A DNA stretch of 37,868 nucleotides. Source: an uncultured Planctomycetaceae bacterium (GTDB lineage Bacteria > Planctomycetota > Planctomycetia > Planctomycetales > Planctomycetaceae). Positions 34,315-37,868 of this stretch are shown here, one piece after another. A program made the position numbers and the translations under genes. The stretch covers positions 1-37,868 of the forward strand of contig CAIQIE010000313.1 of the NCBI GenBank assembly GCA_903871805.1, in the 5' to 3' direction. The notes under the pieces were generated by a model. That model saw nothing but the letters and a program-made list of their open reading frames with translations, did not search any database and was not told the DNA's origin. Every line of letters starts with the position of its first letter. Position 1 is the first letter of the stretch.

Positions 34315-35529
34315 CTACCTGCGGACCGGAGTCATTCGCAGATCATCCATGTCAAGTTGTCCGATTGCCCCATTCAGGCCGATGCGGATGATCATTTCAC
34401 GAGCGTTCGCCGGCACGGGGACCAGCGATTTTGCGTCCTGCCAGTCCAGTGTTCCCCGCCACCTGCCCAGCACGACGGAAGAGATTTCCCGCCGGACATT
34501 GTCGTAAAAATGGACGACAATCGCCGCCTGGTCTTCGGGCCTGGGGCCGGGAACCACGGACTTGTACCGGATCCAGTAGTGCAGATGCAGGGCGCCGACG
34601 TTGCGGCCATCGATCGCCGTGCCCTGCAGGGCATGCGAAATTCCGGTGTGATCAGAATTCTCAAAACGCAGGAACCGATCCCCCTCCATGGGTCCTTCTT
34701 CGGAGATCGATGCGTTTCTTTGGTAGTGCCAGCCATCTACCCGGCCATCCTCATTGGAATCGACTTCAAATGACCCATTGATAATAGCGGGGTTCAATGC
34801 GTCCGGCTGCACCCGACGCTGCTCTTCAGATTCTCCAGTCATCGGAACAAACAACGTCGAAATCAGTTTCTCGTCGTGCAGCTCCCCATTTTCTTTACGA
34901 AACAGGTGAAACGCCTGCTGGTAACGCTCGCCAAGTGGAATGATCATGCGACCGCCTTCCTTCAGCTGGTCGACCAGAGGCTGCGGCACGTTTTCCGGGG
35001 AACAGGTGACGATGATGCGGTCGAACGGCGCATGTTCGGGCCAGCCTTTGAATCCGTCGCCGTCCATCACGTGAATGTTGGTGTAACCCAGATCCTTAAA
35101 GCGTTTGGTGGCCTGCTTTGCAAGGGGAGAGACAATCTCAATGGTGTACACGTCCTTCACGATCGCTCCCAGTACCGCAGCCTGGTAGCCACTGCCGGTT
35201 CCGATTTCCAGCACCCTGTCTTCGGGCTGCGGGTCGAGCGATTCCGTCATATACGCGACGACATATGGCGGGGAAATCGTCTGCTGATGGCCAATTGCCA
35301 GAGCTGTATCTTCGTAGGACCGAGCACGATCGGCCGTTCTGACAAATTCATGACGCGGGATTTTCCGCATGGCTGACAACACCCGCGGGTTCGTGATGCC
35401 TTCCGCTTCCAGTGCGGTCTGGACCATGGCTTCACGAAGCAGTTCCCATTTCTGCTGCTGGGAGCATGCCTGGGGCATGATGGGGATCAGCAGGCAAACA
35501 GCAGCAAGCCGCGGTAACAGGTTCGTCAT
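34315..35529 (-). CDS. Exported protein-L-isoaspartate O-methyltransferase with C-terminal beta domain
   Basis: Pcm repairs isoaspartyl damage in aged proteins by SAM-dependent methylation. ATG at 35529 is preferred because it opens a signal peptide (1-22, LLPRLAAVCLLIPIMPQA, with Cys22 next); a longer frame to 35661 has no such feature. The catalytic domain (about 27-245) has IGHQQTISPPYVVAYM with the active-site Ser86, SAM motif VLEIGTGSGYQAAVL (106-120), and FDRIIVTCSPENVPQPLVDQLKEGGRMIIPLG. Residues about 255-404 form an added domain (INGSFEVDSNEDGRVDGWHYQ, then ALHLHYWIRYKS and MIIRIGLNGAIGQLDMDDLRM) like a carbohydrate-binding jelly roll. Standard cytosolic Pcm has about 210 residues and lacks both features. 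It lies 197 bases upstream of the NHLRC2-like gene, possibly co-transcribed. Confidence 0.92.
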   Translation of the reverse strand: MTNLLPRLAAVCLLIPIMPQACSQQQKWELLREAMVQTALEAEGITNPRVLSAMRKIPRHEFVRTADRARSYEDTALAIGHQQTISPPYVVAYMTESLDPQPEDRVLEIGTGSGYQAAVLGAIVKDVYTIEIVSPLAKQATKRFKDLGYTNIHVMDGDGFKGWPEHAPFDRIIVTCSPENVPQPLVDQLKEGGRMIIPLGERYQQAFHLFRKENGELHDEKLISTLFVPMTGESEEQRRVQPDALNPAIINGSFEVDSNEDGRVDGWHYQRNASISEEGPMEGDRFLRFENSDHTGISHALQGTAIDGRNVGALHLHYWIRYKSVVPGPRPEDQAAIVVHFYDNVRREISSVVLGRWRGTLDWQDAKSLVPVPANAREMIIRIGLNGAIGQLDMDDLRMTPVRR

Positions 35530-36010
35530 CCGCAGATTTCTACCTGCTACTGCCGAGATTCTGATGCGGCAGATCCGAGAAATTCCCTGCGCCGTCGGTC
35601 TAAACGAGAACATAGGTCGCATCCATGTCAACAAAAATCCGAAATTTTCATGGTCTGGCAACCTGATTTATATCGGTCGTTTCGGCCTGACTGAACCGAA
35701 TTTCCCGACAACCGCCTCGTGTTTCCAGCGTTCCTGGTCCGTCCTCGGATGGGTTACTCCGGCTATTTTGCCACTCAACAGCCCGTTGCACTCCTCGCGC
35801 TGGCCGCGTCAGCCCCCAGGCCCTGTCATTGCCGACGCACGAGGGAACCGCGTTCGTGCGTAAAACAGCCATCAACGCCGGCCCACGCACCCCGACCGGC
35901 GGGGCCAGAAAATCGCCTGTGGTTAGCGGAGCACCACCGCCAGAATCGGCTCCCCCCTGCCTGCCATGGTTTTGTGAAAAATCTGTTTTTTTACTTGTTT
36001 TTTCATCGCA

Positions 36011-36265
36011 GGTGCATGGCACCGGATAGGCGGCAGCTGGCAGGCGATCCTGGTGCAAACCCCGCAATTGCAGAACACCGGCCAGCTGTGCGGAACCGCC
36101 CGTCAAAACCATGTGTTTTTCGCGGTATTCCCACCAAAGGTGCATGGCACGTGGTGGGCTCCCGTAGCTGCCACCTGTGCTGCAATTGCAGGTGGTCCCT
36201 GTTCGCGCGGGACGCTGTAAAAGCGTGTGTTTTTCCTTGTATTTTGACCAAAGGTGCATGGCACC
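36011..36265. repeat. Three direct repeats carrying a GGTGCATGGCACC stem-loop core
   Basis: The core GGTGCATGGCACC, which folds as GGTGC-ATG-GCACC, occurs at 36011-36023, 36139-36150 (last base changed) and 36253-36265, spaced 128 and 114 bases. Each is preceded by a similar T-rich lead (GTGTTTTTC, then about ten bases, then ACCAAA in copies 2 and 3; a looser version in copy 1). GCAATTGCAG lies between consecutive cores in both intervals. The copies have the same orientation. The organisation fits a dispersed palindromic element amplified in tandem. Confidence 0.8.
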
Positions 36266-36295
36266 CAATATGGCCGGAAGCCTTCAGAAAATACG

Positions 36296-36372
36296 AACCC
36301 GAAGCGTCAGTGAGGCATTACTTGCAGCGAAGTGCCTCGCCCCATCGCGTGTCCTCGCTGGCGCTTCGGGTT
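36296..36372. repeat. REP-like 20-bp imperfect inverted repeat
   Basis: The left arm AACCCGAAGCGTCAGTGAGG (36296-36315) matches the reverse complement of the right arm (36353-36372) at 18 of 20 positions, with 37 bases between. The word ACCCGAAGCG-CAG-GAGG is one I associate with highly repeated REP-like palindromes in planctomycete genomes, where it gives rise to spurious frames reading LALRVG or NPKRQRG. Dispersal in this genome cannot be tested from one window. Confidence 0.75.
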
Positions 36373-36448
36373 GGTATCTGCGGCGGTAATTTCTCAATGC
36401 GCACAGCTTCGGCGAATATGTACGAATATGTACACTGTCCAGCGAATT

Positions 36449-37654
36449 TCAGGTCGTATACTCCGAATTCAGGCGGACATATTCGGCGGTCAGGTCAGAT
36501 GTCCAGAACCGGATCGCTTCCGTTCCTGAACACGGTCCGCCACTTACCACAAGGTCCAGATGCACGTCTCGCTGCGTTTTCATTTGCCTGGACAGTTCCG
36601 CGGCGTCGAATTTGACCGGGGTTCCGGCTTTGTAAACTTCTGTGCCGTTAATCTTCAGCGACACAAAGGCCGTATCAAAATCCACTCCGGCGTAGCCTGC
36701 GGCGGAAACAATGCGGCCCCAGTTCGGATCACCTCCCGTGACGGCCGTTTTGACGAGCGCACTGTTGGCGATTTCCTTCGCCATTCGCCACGCGGCCTCC
36801 CGCGTCGCCAGCCCGGTGACGTCAATCGTAATGAAGTGGTCTGCTCCCTCGGCGTCGCGAATAATGCTGGTCGCCAGATGCTGACAGACAACTCGTACGG
36901 CTTCCCGGACCTTCTGCAAATCGTCCGGAGTCAATGTCAACTGCGCCGCGCCGTTGGCCAGCAGCAGGACCGTATCACTGGTACTCATGTGACCATCCAC
37001 ACTGATGCAGTTGAAGGTGCGGTCGACGCCGGCTTTCAGAATCTCAGTACACTGCAACTGCGTTAAGGGCGCGTCCGTCATAATCACGCCCAGCATCGTC
37101 GCCATGTTGGGCGCAATCATCGCCGCGCCCTTGCAGACCCCGGAGACCCGCACCGTGCCTCCGCTGACAGCCACATCGCAGGACGTGAGTTTCGGGAAGG
37201 TGTCGGTGGTCATGATGGCCGTGGCGGCGTTCAAAAAATGCTGGTCTGTGTTCCCAAGCTGGGCCACTGCCTGCGGAATACCCTGCAGAAGCAGCGGCAT
37301 TGGCAATGGCACTCCAATCACACCGGTGGAACAGACCAGCACGTCGGTCGCCGCACATCCCAGTTGCCCCGCCAGTTCGGCGGTCATGGTTTCGGCATTT
37401 GCAATGCCAGGTTCTCCGGTGGCGGCGTTCGAGTTGCCGGAATTGATGATCACGGCTCGCGCTGTGGCTGAGGGCACTCGGCGACGTGATACGATCACTG
37501 GTGCTCCGCAGACCTTGTTGGTCGTGAAGACTCCTGCGGCTGCGGCCGGCGTTTCCGAGACGAAAAGTGAGAGATCCGGTTTTCCGCTGGCCTTGATCCC
37601 GCAAGTGTACCCGGCTGTCTGAAAACCACGTGGTAGGGCTGCCTGCGTCGACAT
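36449..37654 (-). CDS. argJ: Bifunctional ornithine acetyltransferase / N-acetylglutamate synthase ArgJ
   Basis: ArgJ moves acetyl groups from N-acetylornithine to glutamate, closing the cyclic arginine pathway; bifunctional forms also make N-acetylglutamate from acetyl-CoA. The 401-residue product has the usual length. It self-cleaves before Thr186 in KGAAMIAPNMATML, giving alpha and beta chains, with Thr186 as nucleophile. Further signatures are NSGNSNAATG, STGVIGVPLPM, NCISVDGHMSTSDTV and GGDPNWGRIVSAAGYAG. The C-terminus, LTAEYVRLNSEYTT, is the conserved ending that reaches the active site. ATG at 37654 is preferred to a TTG at 37666. No other arg gene is in the window. Whether it is mono- or bifunctional cannot be read directly. 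Confidence 0.97.
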   Translation of the reverse strand: MSTQAALPRGFQTAGYTCGIKASGKPDLSLFVSETPAAAAGVFTTNKVCGAPVIVSRRRVPSATARAVIINSGNSNAATGEPGIANAETMTAELAGQLGCAATDVLVCSTGVIGVPLPMPLLLQGIPQAVAQLGNTDQHFLNAATAIMTTDTFPKLTSCDVAVSGGTVRVSGVCKGAAMIAPNMATMLGVIMTDAPLTQLQCTEILKAGVDRTFNCISVDGHMSTSDTVLLLANGAAQLTLTPDDLQKVREAVRVVCQHLATSIIRDAEGADHFITIDVTGLATREAAWRMAKEIANSALVKTAVTGGDPNWGRIVSAAGYAGVDFDTAFVSLKINGTEVYKAGTPVKFDAAELSRQMKTQRDVHLDLVVSGGPCSGTEAIRFWTSDLTAEYVRLNSEYTT

Positions 37655-37868
37655 GGGGCAAACCAATCTGGCTGAAGGTCTGAGAGCTTTGTCTGAAAAG
37701 AAATCCGCTGAATCTTCAGGACAGAGTTTCCGCGGGAGGCGACTTGTAGCGAAACAGGGAACGCCGGAAAAGTGGAAGCTCCCGGGATCCCGATGTCGGG
37801 CTGTTTTCGCGGCATTTCGGCCTGGCTTTGCTGCGGTCGCCTCGATGGTGGCCGTTGAATTCCACGGA

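Larger units (their letters stand above)
35530..36448. other. Repeat-rich intergenic region, no credible gene
   Basis: About 920 bases between argJ and the pcm-like gene, both on the minus strand. Long open frames exist on both strands (35719-36615 plus, 35648-36268 minus), but they read through repeated palindromic DNA and encode repeated Met-His-Leu-Trp or Gly-Ala-Trp-His segments, so I treat them as spurious. The right part holds three spaced GGTGCATGGCAC copies and a REP-like inverted repeat. A tandem CGAATATGTA pair lies near 36412-36431. Confidence 0.6.

Noticed and set aside
36011-36265. Possible CRISPR array
   Set aside because: Only three cores of 12-13 bases spaced 114-128 bases apart, with the spacing sequence itself repeated; no cas genes. 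This is a tandem palindromic element, not CRISPR.
35719-36615. 298-codon plus-strand frame and the opposing 206-codon minus frame (35648-36268)
   Set aside because: Both run through palindromic repeats, overlap argJ or each other, lack any domain, and their repeated peptides follow the DNA repeat. Treated as spurious.

Overview
The window reads as a chromosomal segment of a member of the Planctomycetota. This rests on gene content rather than a database search. The pointers are a periplasmic thioredoxin–NHL-propeller protein like NHLRC2, a small secreted protein ending in a basic LERRKNAWLRRTF-type tail, a secreted isoaspartyl methyltransferase, a Rho factor with a huge disordered front half, an integrase-type transposase remnant, and REP-like palindromes near 36.3 kb. 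Genes sit on both strands in short operons. Shine-Dalgarno sequences are usually weak, with clear exceptions such as the histidine kinase.

Layout. 0-0.55 kb: wreckage of insertion sequences. 1.1-2.8 kb: a secreted CocE/NonD hydrolase. 3.1-5.6 kb: mnmG (tRNA wobble uridine modification), then a small membrane protein. 5.7-6.9 kb (minus): a membrane-anchored HtrA-like protease. 7.3-8.8 kb: a compact operon encoding a SUKH-fold protein with an acidic tail, a DUF971 protein and a CYTH-domain protein. 8.8-9.9 kb (minus): a DapA/NanA-family lyase with an extra C-terminal helix. 10.3-12.1 kb (minus): a response regulator with an excisionase-type HTH, then a soluble histidine kinase, separated by a terminator-like hairpin. 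13.2-14.0 kb (minus): a conserved-looking protein of unknown function. 14.55 kb: tRNA-Cys and a strong terminator. 14.9-17.6 kb: an exported alpha/beta hydrolase convergent with an EamA transporter.

17.8-20.4 kb (minus): rho, with about 480 disordered residues ahead of the RNA-binding and motor core, including an 18-copy 15-bp repeat. 20.4-22.06 kb has almost no credible coding sequence. 22.06-22.3 kb: a tiny exported protein, followed by an 18-bp hairpin. 22.5-27.0 kb (minus): two consecutive DEAD-box RNA helicases, each with a hairpin at its start codon. 27.5-29.6 kb: a UvrD/PcrA-type helicase whose stop lies 3 bp from that of a convergent two-gene operon (RsmC-like methyltransferase and ATP-grasp ligase). 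32.0-35.5 kb (minus): the NHLRC2-like protein and a secreted Pcm. 35.5-36.45 kb: repeat-rich DNA with three spaced palindromic units plus a REP-like inverted repeat. 36.4-37.65 kb (minus): argJ.

Most genes are housekeeping: RNA metabolism (mnmG, rho, two RNA helicases, a methyltransferase, tRNA-Cys), protein quality control in the envelope (HtrA, Pcm, NHLRC2-like) and arginine synthesis. I found no phage, CRISPR array or obvious defence island. The less ordinary material is the lyase with a microcompartment-targeting-like tail, the repeat-built disordered tails of Rho and a DEAD helicase, the start-codon hairpins of the helicase pair, the terminator fused to the kinase ribosome site, and the repeat cluster at 36 kb.
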